From assembly GCF_900090045.1 (NCBI RefSeq), contig NC_041788.1:2661501-2725500 (forward strand): a stretch of DNA of 64,000 bases, given 5' to 3'. The DNA is from Plasmodium malariae (Eukaryota; Apicomplexa; Aconoidasida; Haemosporida; Plasmodiidae). The notes beneath the pieces are model-generated. The model ran no database searches and was not told the origin of the DNA. It saw only the letters and a list, made by a program, of their open reading frames with translations. The translations under genes and the position numbers were made by a program. Shown in pieces: positions 22,000 to 35,690 of the stretch; position 1 is the first letter of the stretch, and every line of letters starts with the position of its first letter.

Positions 22000-24900
22000 C
22001 TATGTATCATTGTGCATATCTGTGCTTCGTAGAGCATCGCTGCTCCCGCCACAGACACTACTACTACAGCAGCTGATACTAGTAGCACTACCAGAACTAA
22101 TGCACTCCTTGCTTTCATTTCCAATGCTATCGCTGCATTCATCAACACTTTTGGAAATGATATCTACGTAACAGCTGTTGTACAACTCAGTCCTGTTATT
22201 ACTACTGGTTTCCTTCTCTTTAGTGCTATGGATGTCGCTCACTTCATCTCTCTGACTGCGGCGATTGCTACTGCGGTTACTACTATGGTTACTACTACGT
22301 TTACTACTATTGTTACTACTACGTTTACTACTATTGTTACTACTATTGTTACTGCTATTGCTACTGCTATTGCTATTGCTATTGCTACTGCTATTGCTAT
22401 TGCTATTGCTACTGCTACTGCTATTGCTATTGCTACTGCTATTGCTATTGCTACTGCTACTGCTACTACTTAGAATACTACTAATACTGCTACTATTGCT
22501 ACTACTATTACTAATATTACTACTAATACTACTACTGATACTATAACTGCTACCCCCCTTTTTACGGGCACTGCTCGCGCAGCTACCGTTGCCTTTTTTT
22601 TTGCCGTTTTTGCCATTACCCGTGGTGGTCCCGTCGGCCTTTTTCCTGCTGGGGTAGCTAATCTTTTCAACCTTCTTTAATTTATATAGGTCAACAAACT
22701 CGTCGAAATATTTGCAATAATTGTGTAGAATCATTCTATAATCCATCAGTTTTATGGTTGAGTATATACCATACAAGTTAGGTCTTTGTGAGCAGCAAAG
22801 TAAGCAGTACGAATACCCACTTTTTAGATTAAGACACAAATTTGCATGGTTAACTTTATTGCTTATAGTACTCATCCTCAAATTTGATCCAAATTCTAAT
22901 GATATTTTTACAGCATATTCAAAGACACCTAAAGCATACATATAATGATATAATTCATTTACTCTCATGAAACGAACTTTTCCATAATCTAATCCTTGTT
23001 CTGCTAATTGTTTTATTGTTTTTTGAGCATCTCTATGATGGTGTTCTCGAATTTCTTTTAGTAGTAGTTTTCGTCCAACATCCCCTAGAGGTCTATTAAA
23101 CGCGGGTGACCATATCTTGTTAATATTGTACAGTATATTATCACACTGACTGATGTGATATTTTTCCAGAGTTCCGTTCTTTTCAGTTTCTCCCTCATTG
23201 TTTCCGCTGCTCAATGCTCCATTAGCTGTGTTATTTGTTTTTCCATTTGCTTTGTCATTCTCTTCATCATCTGCTTTAACATTTGCTTTACAATTTGCTA
23301 TTCCATTTATTTTTCTATTTGCTTTGCCATTTGTTTTTCCATTTGTTTTTCCATTTTCTTTTCCATTTGTTTTTTCATTAGCTTTTCCATTAGCTTTTCC
23401 ATTTGCCTTTCCATTTGCTGTTCCATTCGCTCCGCCATTTGCTGTTCCATTCGCTCCGCCATTTGCTGTTCCATTCACTGTTCCCTTTTCTGTTTCTTTC
23501 AATGTGTCCTTTTCTGTCTCATTCGCTCCTCCATTTTCTTCTTCCTCCTTCATCTTCTGTCCACGTTTTTTCCTCTGGTTAATATTTTTGCAGTTACTTC
23601 TTCTCTTAGTGGGTGTGCTAGTCTTTTTCTTAGTTTTTGTTTTTTTCGTACTTTTATTGCTACTACTGTTGGCATCGCCATCAGTTCCGTTATCCTTGTT
23701 CTGGATGTTGTTGGCACCGCTATCGATACTGCTACAGTTGATATAGTTGTTATTTGCATTGTCATCAACACCGTTGCAGCTGCTTCTATTTTCAATTGCA
23801 CCGCTATCAATGCCGTTACAGCTGCTTCGGCTTTTACTTGAACTAATATCAACCCCATTGCAGCTTTTTCGACTCTTACTCTTACCACCATCAACTCCAC
23901 TACAATTGATGTGGCTGTTATTGGTACCATCACCACTGACGTTGAAACCCTCTTGGTACCCCTGCTGTTCCTCTATTCTCTTTTTTTCAAACAGAAAGCA
24001 AATATAATCCTTAACGCATTTTATGTTGTGGTGTATTGTGCACTCACACTCAACTGTAGCATCGGGGGTCTCTACGATCTGTACATTTTTTTTAGATAAT
24101 TTGTAATTTGTAAATATATCTTTAACAGAGTAAATGCAAAGAGGTGTACGTTTAATACGTTTAGATTCAATGTCTAGGTTAAGAATGGTACCACCTTTTC
24201 TTACTAAACCACCGAAAGTTTTTGATTTTCTCTTTTTCTTAGGCTTCTTCGTAGGGTCCTCACTGCAGTTTTCATCTCCTTTCATTTCGTTTTCTTCATC
24301 TGGGTTGTCTTTGCAGTTTTCGTAGCAGTTGTTATCATAGTCTTCGTTGTTATCACAGTTATCATACTTATGGTTGAGCTTATCATTATGACTGCTTCTA
24401 TAGTTAAGCATATCATCGTATATATCTCTTCCGCATTCATTCAAGCCCTTATTCACGTATGTATCATCATTTCCAATAAAATCTGCATTGTTTGGAGATG
24501 ATGGATTCGATGCACAGCATTCTAGGATAGCATTAGAGAGAGGAAATAAATTATTATTACCATATATACCATTTGGTAGTTGCCTTGTGCTACTGTTAGA
24601 GTTATTTTTACAAACTGCACCAAAATTTTGCATAGGGGAATAATCAAATACCATTTTATTATTAAGAGTCGAAGCAGTTATACCATCTGGCATTACATTA
24701 TTATTATTACATGCATGCAGAGGCATAGTATTGTTGTTTTTCTGGGAGAGGTATGTATCCGTGTCGTTCATGTTATCACTTCTATTATTACTATTATCAC
24801 TTCTATTATTACTATTATCACTTCTATTATTACTATTATCACTTCTATTATTACTATTATCACTTCTATTATTACTATTATCACTTCTATTATTATTATT

Positions 24901-26358
24901 ATTATCACTTCTATTATTAGTATGTGCAATAGCATTTATCGACTCTTCGTTCGTACTGATACTTCCATTTCCAAGAAGCTTGTTCTGCATAATTTCTTTG
25001 TTATATAGGCTAGTGGTCGAGGTACTATTTTTGCTTCTTCTTTTTTTTTTTCTATAATTATTATGTGCATTATTTTCATAGTTATTTTTGTTTATCATTT
25101 CCTTTCTGTTTAATAATGTCTCATGGTGGTTTGTGTAATTCTTCTTCATGGGATGAATGCCACTACCGTTAATGGCAATGTTCTTATGTATTCCACTATT
25201 GTTATTGCTAGTACTTCCGTAATAACTATTCGAATTGCTTAACGCCGTCCTGTCGTAATTACAACCACTGACAATGTTCGAAGCGACCATATCAGAGCCA
25301 TAGACATTATTCATCTCTACCTTTACGTTGTAGTTATCATATAGATTATTACTAATTAGCGTATTACCTCCATTATGCATATTTTCTACGTTGTTCACAT
25401 CATTAGCATCAATCGCATCATTCATATCGTTCATATCAGAAGTGTTCATTGTTTCATTATTCATTAAAAAGTTGATGCATTTTTTTATTCGTTCGATGTT
25501 TTGACTGTTAAAAAGCCGCTTATGTATTTCTTCCTCATCGTCATTTCGGCAATCATTAGCACCATCATCAATATCATCATTAAGATCATCATTAAGATCA
25601 TCATCAATATCATCATTAAGACCATTATTAAGATCATCATTAAGACCATCATTAAGACCATCATTAAGATCATCATTAAGACCATCATTAAGATCATCAT
25701 TAAGATCATCATTAAGACCATCTTTTAGAACATCATTAAAACAATTATTTAAACCACTATTAAAATCAACCTGACCACCATCACAATCATTATGCACCTC
25801 CGGAGGAATCGTCCCAAAGTTGTCGTTCATGCACATTTCGATATTGTCCGACAGGGGGGTCATAGCATTTCCCACCTGTTCTATATTCTCCATGTAGTTT
25901 ATATTTTCCATATTCTGCAGGTTTTCCCCTTCTTCTTCGACACCTCCAATTCTTTCATTCATGTTCATTTCCCCCTCGCACATATCACCTGCATTGTCAA
26001 TAGGAAGCACGTTTGCTCCCACTGGATCGATGTTGCTGTTTATTTGCATTGTATAATTATTTAAATATGCAGATACCTGATTTTCTATGCTATAATTATC
26101 TTGGTGCATATTTTCTACACAGTTCATATTTTCTACACCGTTCATATTTCCTGCACAGTTCATATTTTCTACACCGTTCATATTATCGGCACAGTTCATA
26201 TTTTCCTCACAGTTCACGGCAAAAGGAGGAGTCAAATTTTGCTCCATTAAATTTTCCTCGAATAACACGACTGTACCATCATTCGTGAGGCACTGATGAC
26301 TGTCCATCATTATATCATCATTGAAGTTACCTCCGAAATTGCTGTTATTGTTATTGTT

Positions 26359-26432
<74 letters not shown>

Positions 26433-29400
26433 AGCTGTTGTTGAATTTTTGGCCTATATCCCTGTCGAAGCCGTTCATGTGTACAACTTCTTCGTTATCT
26501 TCTGCCGAACGGAGCACCGGATCAGTGCTAATGTTAAAATTAATATTTGGGGAAACCATGTAGTTACCATAATTTACTCTTTCATTTTTTATGTTTTCAT
26601 TTATGGTATTATATTCATTTGTGCTGTTATTTAAAATATCCGTGTTATTGTTATACGAGAATAAATTAGTACTATCATCATTTTCTGTTCCCCTCAAATA
26701 TTCTGGATGCACATTGTTATGTACATTATGATCTTCATTTTGAAAAAATATTTCGCTTGTACTTCCTCCACCTACTACATTTTTTGTATTACCATTATTA
26801 CAATGTTCATTATGATTTTCATTTATAATGTTATCCCTCATAATAATATCCCTCTTACTTGGCACATGCATATCATTTACTTCTTGATCCTCGTTAGAAC
26901 AACTAGCATGTCCGTAGTACGTACTATCATGTGTATTTGTGCGTATGATTAAAGTTTCATTCTGAACTAAGTTTCTGGGTGTTACATTTATTTTTAAAAT
27001 ATTACCACCATTGCCAATACCGCTAATATTGCTGCTTCTATTATGTTCACTTAACGTGTAATAATCCTCGGAGGTAGGCTCACTTGCACAATTCGGTACA
27101 GCGCTTTCATTTAGATTAAAATTTGATTTTTCGAGGTTACTGTAAATATATTTATTATTATATTGATTATTGGTAGAAGTATTCGTAAAACAATTGAGTT
27201 CATTTTCCTTACAAAGAGATGTTGAATAGTTGTTATTTATTCTTATATTTTTTAAAATGTTATCATCTGTTATCTGTTGTGTATCACTTTCTTCAATTAC
27301 ATTGAAGCTATTTCCATTTGTTGCAACGTTAGAACAATAATTTACTTCATCATCCTCGTGTTCTAACATTATACTTTTATCATTATACAACATTTCATCA
27401 TTATTCATCTCACAATTGTTAAAAATGTTCTCTTCTTGAAGATTATGGCTTGTTAAATCCTTATCATTAGAATTAAAAGCATGTACAAGGTCAGAATTAT
27501 TTACATTGTTCATATTTTTGGTGGAATCGTACGTATTAGAACTGACATTGTAATGTTCGTAATTACCTCCATCGTTCTCTTCAGCAAAATTATCGCATGC
27601 AGCATAGTTACCATGATAATCATTGCAATTTTTATCATTAATATAATTTGCACCGTTTGGAATAACCTGATAATTCTCTTTTTGTGTATCTACATCACAG
27701 CTATTGTAGTCATTGTATGCACCATGGTAATTAACACCATTGCTTATATTATTGTACGAGCACATATCACTCCCGTAGTTACTACTCCTTACATGGCTTA
27801 CGTTGTTCATATCGATCATATCGCTCATAAAGCTCATATGGCTCATGCTGTTCATAGCGTTATTCCCGTGTTGTTCACTTCCTTCCATCTCTCTTAACCC
27901 TTTATAATCATTTTTTGAGTTCCCACTAACGTTACAGATATCACTATGTGATAACTTGTCATATCCGTTTCGTCTTTTTTCGTCATTACATGCATCCTGT
28001 GCACTCCCCATACAATTATTTACATCCATGCATTCGCATTCATCCATGCATTTGCATTCATCCATGCATTTGCATTCATCCATGCATTTACATTCATCCA
28101 TGCATTTGCTTTCATCCATGCATTTGCTTTCATTCATGCATTTCAAATAACAATTGTTGTACTGGTCATTGTTAAAAATGTATTCCTTGTCAGAACAACT
28201 CTTAGCGCTTATGTATAACCTTCTACCGTGTTCCATGTTTATATAATCTATCTTATCTGTACTACTATTATTGTTGTTATATACATTATATGGTAACTCT
28301 ATCAATTCTCTATCCCCATTTGCATGGTCCGTTAACATATGTGTACTAGCACAATCTTCTTGTTGGCCTACGAAGGCCTCACTGGGCACATCATTTGCTG
28401 GGTTAACCGGGTATCCACTTAGTAATACGTTACTTTGAATAGAGGTACCATTGATCATGTGTCCATTGTGCAACTGTATATTACTCATCTGTCCATTACT
28501 CATCATCCCGCTACTTACCAATCCATTGCTCCCAAGATGGCTATCTATCACTCCATCATTTAAGAGGGTATTCCCTAAAGTGTTAATGCCAGAAATGTCG
28601 TTGCTTATTATCTCATTGCTAATGATCTCATTGCTAATGATCTCATTGCTTATTATCTCATTGCTTATTATCTCATTGCTTATTATCTCATTGCTTATTA
28701 TCTCATTGCTTATTATCTCATTGCTAATGATCTCATTGCTCAACAACTCATTAGCTACTACCATGTCGTTGTTTATCGCATCATTTATTACCATATCATC
28801 CATTACAACACCATTCATAGGTACGTTACAGTTATACAGTGAGTTGTTGTGTATGGCTTTATTCAAGTTATTCCCTTGTATGAATTCTGCTTTTACAACT
28901 TCATTATTTAAAAACTTTTCCCTCAAATTATTAGCATCAATTGAAGCATTACATATTATCATATCACTGTTTAATGAATCATTACTTAAAGCTCTCTCAT
29001 TAATATATGCATTGTTCATATCGTTTGCATTTAAAATATCTCCTGAACTTACTGATCTGTTAATAAAATAATCCGTTGCACTTGCACCTGTATCAACAGA
29101 ATCTTTATGTATAATTCTATTTCTAGAAATGTACTTATTATTTATCCTATCATTTGAGTTATTTGAAACATTTGAAACATTTGAAACATTTGAAACATTT
29201 GAAACATTTGAAACATTTGAATCATTTGAAACATTTGAATCATTTGAATCATTTGAATCATTTGAATGAACCTCATTAGTATTCTCTTCACATAAGTAAT
29301 TACATACTGAATGCTCTCCAATAGAATTAGAATCATTAGAACACTGTTTTTGCAAATTTTTACTTTTCATATATATATTTTTTTGCATTGGTATTCTATA

Positions 29401-29595
29401 CTCTTCGTTCCCTTCTATAGTACTATGTGTAGTAGTAACATTATCATATGAGGGGTTATCACATACAGCTCTTACATTTACACCTACCTGGGATGACAAC
29501 CCGTTTATGTTTAAAAGATTTCTTTTTATAGCAAGGGTTGCTCTGCCGGAGTGGAAGCTAGCAGGGTTCACCTTCCCATTTTTATGTGCATCCAT
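22000..29595 (-). CDS. Giant Asn-rich protein, probably nuclear, unknown function
   Basis: 2531 residues, one exon; start MDAHKNGKVN with an A-rich upstream context. Most of the protein is low complexity: NEIIS repeats, KCMDE repeats, more than 30 consecutive Asn, DDLNDGLND repeats, NRSDNSN repeats, NGTANGKA repeats and a Ser/Asn tail. Two islands look structured. One, at about residues 1780-1870, has a nuclear-localisation-like KKPKKKRKSK, then GGLVRKGGTILNLDIESKRI and a Cys/His cluster (VECECTIHHNIKCVKDYICF, spacing C-x-C-x7-C-x5-C). The other, at about 2143-2320, contains KIWSPAFNRPLGDVGRKLLL, REHHHRDAQKTIKQLAEQG, MRVNELYHYMYALGVFEYAV and a CLLCC motif. No AP2, bromo, PHD or kinase signature was seen. 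The NLS and metal-type Cys/His suggest a chromatin or transcription role; this is inference. Confidence 0.78.
22270..22545 (-). repeat. Ser/Asn trinucleotide-type coding repeat
   Basis: Runs of AGC/AGT/AAT codons encode the Ser/Asn-rich C-terminal tail. The opposite strand is open in two frames as poly-Leu or Ala/Ile/Thr peptide, which is an artefact. Confidence 0.85.
23215..23500 (-). repeat. NG(T/K)AN-type coding repeat
   Basis: Array of 12- and 15-bp units encoding NGTA, NGGA, NGKA and NGKT, ending with degenerate copies. Located between the two structured islands of the giant protein. Confidence 0.8.
24775..24915 (-). repeat. 18-bp coding repeat (RSDNSN)
   Basis: Seven near-identical copies encoding N-R-S-D-N-S-N; the first copy has an expanded Asn run. 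Confidence 0.9.
25555..25730 (-). repeat. 12-bp coding repeat (DDLN/DGLN)
   Basis: About fourteen copies alternating DDLN, DGLN, NGLN and DDID. The unit is acidic and would be helical or disordered. Confidence 0.9.
26340..26445 (-). repeat. Poly-Asn tract
   Basis: AAC codons in an almost pure run, with AAT at one end, encoding more than 30 consecutive Asn. The near-pure AAC usage in an AT-rich genome indicates recent slippage expansion. Confidence 0.9.
28030..28145 (-). repeat. 18-bp Cys-containing coding repeat (KCMDE)
   Basis: Eight copies of a six-residue unit of type C-M-D-E-(S/C)-K; the middle copies gain a second Cys (KCMDEC). Confidence 0.9.
28595..28745 (-). repeat. 15-bp coding repeat (ISNEI)
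   Basis: About ten copies of a five-residue unit ISNEI, with two alternating synonymous codon versions (ATAATAAGC and ATCATTAGC types) arranged in blocks. Confidence 0.9.
29155..29275 (-). repeat. 9-bp coding repeat (SNV/SND)
   Basis: Tandem SNDSNVSNV peptide encoded by TCAAATGTT and TCAAATGAT units near the N terminus of the giant protein. Confidence 0.85.
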
Positions 29596-30564
29596 TTTTT
29601 TTACAATATGAAAGGAATACTTACGACAATATGCAAAGATAAAAGAGATGAAGGGAAAACTTGTTTAAAAAAAAAGCGGAAGAAATTTGTGCGCAGACGG
29701 GTGTACTCACAAATGTGCACAGTGCATATGAAAATACGTGCGTACGCCTATAAACGCCCAGACGGAATACGCATAAATTGTATAGACATGTATAGATACA
29801 TGTAAATGTGTACATACATGAATGTATGTATGTATGCATGCATGCACGTGTGCATGTAAAGACAATAATTTTCTCTAATTAAAATGGTAATTTAATTTTT
29901 CCTTTAAACGTTTCCACAAATCTGCTGATTCGTACAAAAATATGTTTAAAAGGAAGTGAAAAACTGGGGCATAAAAAAAGGAAAATAAAAAAGGAAAGTA
30001 TAACCTAAGATAAAAAAAAATAAAAAAATATATATCGTGCTTAGAACATAAATTAAAAGAACAAATTTGAAAAATTTCAAAAAGTAATGTTGTCAAGTTA
30101 TGAACGTTTTAAAAATTTTGTAAATGTGGCAACTTATGGGTTGTGTGTGTTTGTGTGTGTGCGTGGGTAATGGGGGGGTTAATCTGGTTACAACGTATAT
30201 ATAGGTATATGCGTTCAAATGCACATATATATGTATAGGTTTATACGTAAGATTTTATATGTGTGCATTTATATATACATGTGCGCGTGTTTGTGCGAAC
30301 ATACTACAACTATGGAGTACCAGAGATGAGTTTTTAATTTAAAAAAAAAAAGTTAAGAGCAATGGTGTAAAATGAAAAAAAAAAAAAAAAGAAAAGAATA
30401 TATACTATGAGATATATAAATATCATATAAACTTCTTCTGAATTTATCAAAAATATACCTGTCTGTTCAGGTAAAAAGGGACATAAATGAGTGAATTAAA
30501 CGGATGAAATGGGTGGAAAATATGAGTAGAAAATATGAAAGGAAAAAATGAATGGAAAGAATAA

Positions 30565-30678
30565 ACGGATAAATTGAACGGATGAACTGAACGGATGAAT
30601 TGAACGGATGAATTGAACGGATGAATTGAACGGATGAACTGAACGGATGAACTGAACGGATGAACTGAACGGATGATT
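30565..30678. repeat. 13-bp TGAACGGATGAAT tandem repeat
   Basis: Eight to nine copies alternating AATTGAACGGATG and AACTGAACGGATG. As 13 is not a multiple of three, all minus-strand frames show VQFIRSVHPF-type artefacts. Confidence 0.9.
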
Positions 30679-31854
30679 AAGAGGGCGAAATAACAGGTAC
30701 ATCGATAGATAAACAACATATAATAAATAGATGAAATCTTAAATGTTAATATGAAGCTTTTATTAATTTACGATATATGTGCTCTACTTTTAACTCAAAA
30801 AAGGTAAACCAAAAAAAAAAAAAAAATATATATTGAAAAAACTATATATTAAAATAGTATTGTGTACATATGGATATAAATGTATGTAGGGGAATTTATA
30901 AGATGATATTAAAAACTTATTTAGAAGATATAAAAATAAAAAATTAAAAAATTAAATACAAAGTTTGTTTTATAACTAAATGTACTATATGTATGTATGT
31001 TTATGTGTATATATGCATGTATATTACAACATTAGCGCAACGAACAACTAATCTATTGTTTGAAATGTTTTCTAAGTATGATATAAATAAAGGTATAATG
31101 GAAAAATGTGCTTATAGCTTTTTCTGTATATACTTTTGTTGAAACAATAAGTTAAGGTAATAGTATGGGGTAAGTGTATAAAAAAATAGACAATTAAATG
31201 AACAAGCAAGGGAGGGGTAAATAAATATCATACATAAGTATGTATGCATATGGGAATATATGTATGTAAGTATATACTTATGTGTGTTCGTATGGGCGTG
31301 GGCATGCAGGTTGTGCTAGTTATAGTTAGCTACTTTCTACTGGAATATTTTGGTTAAAATAATATAATATAAAAATTGGAGGAAAATAAAATAAAGTAAA
31401 ATGGAATGAAGTATAATGGAATAAAATAAAATATAAGAAAGAAAATAAATAAAACGTGAGAAACTTATCCCACGAAAAAGATAAATAAGTCGGTGTAACA
31501 CTCGTCCGTTAAGTGTTTACGTTTAACATAGAATTCATTTCAGCTATGTATTTAAGCATATAGTCATATATGTGCGTATATACGCATGTACGTATTTATG
31601 CTTGTAAGTATATACATGCACATATGCGATGTAGTTGTGTACTACTTAAAAATTCGTTTACGCATAAAATTTAAAAATGTGGAATATTCTACAAGACAGG
31701 ATGTATTCACAGGTTAGCACAATTATTTGAGGAAAAAGAAAATATATATACTAATTATTATGAGGAATATGTTTACATGCAAAATTTTTTTTTTTTTTTT
31801 TTTAATTTATATTTTTTTTACTTTATTATTACTCTTTTATTGCGTTATTATTAC

Positions 31855-31965
31855 TTTATTGTTACTTTATTGTTACTTTATTTTATTATTACTATTACTA
31901 TTACTATTGTTATTATTATTATTATTACTATTACTATTACTATTACTATTATTATTATTATTTTT
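31855..31965. repeat. ATT/ACT trinucleotide array
   Basis: (TTATTATTACTATTAC)n-type array flanked by poly(T) on both sides. Non-coding. Confidence 0.8.
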
Positions 31966-32282
31966 ATTTTTTTTTTTTTTTCTATTCCTTTTTACAATTA
32001 TAGTATATATATAAAGCATAAAAATAAAAAATAAATTTACAACATGATTATGCCATTACGCATTTCCTATTAACAAAATAATGTGTGAAAAATATTTAAA
32101 ATTTTAATGAGGAAATGCAAAAAATGTATTTTAAACTTCGTTTATATGTGAGTAGGTGTGTGTATAAATTAAATACACATGTCTGAATGGATGTATGTAG
32201 GGATATATTTATGTAAGGATTTGTGTGTAAGAATGTATGTATGTATGTATTTGTGTGTTTATGTAAGAATATATTTATATAA

Positions 32283-32412
32283 GAATGTATGTATGTAGGA
32301 ATGTATTATGTAAGAATGTATTATGTAAGAATGTATTATGTAAGAATGTATTATGTAAGAATGTATTATGTAAGAATGTATTATGTAAGAATGTATTATG
32401 TAAGAATGTACG
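32283..32412. repeat. 15-bp AAGAATGTATTATGT repeat
   Basis: Eight nearly perfect copies; the VRMYY peptide frame is an artefact of the 15-bp period. Confidence 0.9.
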
Positions 32413-33732
32413 TATACAGGTATGTGTATGGGCTTATACCTGACTATACAATAAATCTGAATAGCTTGTAGCCAGGTGTGTCTACTTGCATTTAAAATGA
32501 ACGTACATCTACTTAAATAGCTAGTTTTAATTTTGCCAAGAAAAAGCAATATTTTTAAAAATCAGATTGTTTTTCTTTACTACAAAACTATTATATACGT
32601 TAATTAAAAAAAAAATAAAATAAAAAAAATAAAATAAACCAAGTGCAAAATAGAATATTATGTGCACGCTCATGTATGCATACATATATATATATATATA
32701 TTCGCTCACCGAAATGATTAATTTGTATTTAATTATTTAAAACGTTTATCTAACCATAAATCTTCTTTTTCCTATTTTTCAATGCTATGTTAATTATTAA
32801 CAGAAGCATACTTTTGCACTGTTTACGTATGTATGTATGTATGCGCGTATGTATGTATGCATGTATATATGTATATACATATATATATAAATATAAATGT
32901 AAATGTAAGCGTAAGTGTTAGTGTTGGCTTTCGTGTTAACGCTCGTGTAGGTTCAACTTAAATAATTGTGCTTGCAGAAATGCTTTAAAAATGCTAGGAA
33001 TACAGAATGCATTCATAAATTCTTACGGCTTCTTCTATATACACAGAAGGAAAATTCATGTAAATTAAAATTCTGCAGATACAAAAATATATTAAAAATA
33101 ATATGAAATTAAAATGTTTTTAATAATATTATTTATTTATTTGTGTTTCATAAATTATTTTCTCGTAGACATTAATATTTCAATAAGGTTTATACAAAGT
33201 GTAAAATTTCAAAAATTTAATTTTTGTAAAATAAATTTAAAAAAATTAAATAAAAATAAAAAAAAGAAAAAGAAAAAATATTAATAAGGTCTATTAAAAA
33301 ATTTATTTTTCATTTTAAAAATTTAATTAATTTTATTTATTTTTTTTTTTATATAATCCAAAAAAAAAAAAAAAAAAATTCTAAAAATGTAGGATATATG
33401 TTGGAATTTGTTACTATACACGGACTACATGACTGTAAGAAATGTGTAAATAAATGTACATAGTACATATGCATGTTTATATATGTATGTGTATATTTAT
33501 ATATATATTATAAACATACTTTAAAAAAAAAAAAAAAGAAAAGAATTTGAAAAGAAACATAAATTACTAACTAAAATTCCTACATACATGTACTTTTTTT
33601 TTTTTTTTTTTTTATTGATAGTTTTCGTTGTGTATTCTTCATAGGTTATATTTAGAAAACGACACACACATGCACATGTACATTTATATAAATGTATGCG
33701 TACACAAATATAGATATGTATATGTATATATG

Positions 33733-33774
<42 letters not shown>

Positions 33775-34883
33775 CACATTTATACATATATTTACATTTA
33801 TATATTAAACTGTGACAAATATAATTTTGAACGACATTAATTTTAAATAGGAGGTGTATGCTCCCAAGGCTTTGTTTTGCTTAAAAAGGCGCAAGAACAT
33901 AGAGGAAAAAAAAAAAAAAAAAAAAGGAAACATGAATAAAATGTAAATTGGGTGAAGTGCAAAAGGAATGAAGCAAAAAATGGATGAAGCGCAAAATGAG
34001 TAAAATGCAAAATAAGCAAAATACAAAAAAAAAAGAATTTTTTTTTTTTTTTTTTTTAGTTATTCATTTGAGGTGTGTCGTTCTATCCTCTTTTTGCGAC
34101 TTTTTTTGTACATATAACATACACGTAAAAAATAGAAATTAAATATTATATTTTTCTTTTTTTTTCATTTTTTTTTTTTTTTTTCTTTTTAATTTTTTGT
34201 TCTTTCTTTATACTTGTTTCTTGCTTCTTTAATTTCCGCGCAAAAATAAAAGATTAAAAGTTCTTCCAAAAAGTGTGCACTGTGTATTAACAAATTTTCA
34301 TATATTCTGTTTCAATAGCGGGTTATAAATATTTCATCTATTTTTTTGCAGTTCAATAGCACCATATGTTTATATGTGTACTCATTGTGCATATTGTATT
34401 TATTATTATTTTTTTTTTTTTTTTTTACATCATGCCTTATTATTATTATACCCTCTTTTTTTTTTTTTTTTTTTTTGTTTCGCCTATTGCGTCCTCCCAT
34501 TTATGAAATTTTAACAGAACATAATTAAATATTCATGCGTAGTAGTCCAAAATTTCAATGTGTACACAATTTGTACACTTTTACTTTCTACACGTATTTT
34601 TATATACATGTACATATATACGTGTATGTATATATACGTTTTCATATATGTTTATATTTTTTTTTTTTTTTCTGCATGTGTATTTTTTTTTACTTATATT
34701 TTTTCTACATACGTTATTTTTTCGTGCACATTTGAAATACATGTTATGCCGAAACAATTTTAGCACTTGTATATCTTGTATTATTTAAACGATTCCCTTT
34801 TGCAATTATTACACAGTTATTTCGCAGTACACTATTTTTAAATTAGGCACGTATATTCGTATATTCATATGCGTAAATATATT

Positions 34884-34915
<32 letters not shown>

Positions 34916-35514
34916 ACATATACGTGTATATATACAAGTATATGCGCATAAATTTATTCTTGTAAATTTCTTCTTTTTTATATACTTCAAATATACGGAA
35001 CTACAATAATTTTGCCTATTGCTCGATTATATTTTTTTTTTTTTTTTTTTTGTGACCTTTAAAAATTCATTATTATTGTCAGAAGCCATTTTTAGCAGAG
35101 AGGCATAAAAATAATATATCGCCTTTTTTTTTTTTTTTTATAAAAAAATATATTTTTTCATAACATATAATTTTATGTTTAAAAATTATTTTAATTCTAT
35201 ACTATTTTTTTTGCGTAATTATCTTTTTCAATTTTTGGAATTAAGAAAATTTTCCTCTTTTTTTTCTATTTTTTAAAAAATGCTATATATTCTTATATGA
35301 CAAATTCTGTACGTAGAAATTCTTTACAAATAAAAATAAAACAAAATAAACACGCAACTGTATAACTATATTGTTCCTTCAATAAAAATCTAAGCAATTG
35401 CCATAAAACGAGGCATATATGTGAATACGAATGTGCATGTGCACAATTTATACAGTCATTTATGTGTTTAATACGCGCGTTAAAAGGTGTACAAATGTAT
35501 ATACGTGTGAATGG

Positions 35515-35690
35515 ATGTACGTGTTAATGTACATATGTGTTAATGTACATATGTGTTAATGTACATATGTGTAAATGTACATATGTGTAAATGTATATAC
35601 GTGTAAATGTACATATGTGTAAATGTACATATGTGTAAATGTATATACGTGTAAATGTACATGTGTAAATGTATATACGTGTAAATATAA
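35515..35690. repeat. GTGTAAATGTACATAT-type repeat
   Basis: About ten copies of 17-bp units GTGTAAATGTACATAT, with TATACGT and GTTAATG variants, in intergenic DNA. Confidence 0.85.

Noticed and set aside
22265..22546. Poly-Leu plus-strand frame suggesting a membrane protein
   Set aside because: It is the reverse complement of the Ser/Asn codon repeat in the giant minus-strand gene.
28595..28745. CRISPR-like array
   Set aside because: Direct repeats without unique spacers, in frame within a coding exon of a eukaryotic gene.
22000..29595. ApiAP2 transcription factor
   Set aside because: Large, nuclear-looking and Asn-rich as these proteins are, but no AP2 domain motif was found in any part of it.
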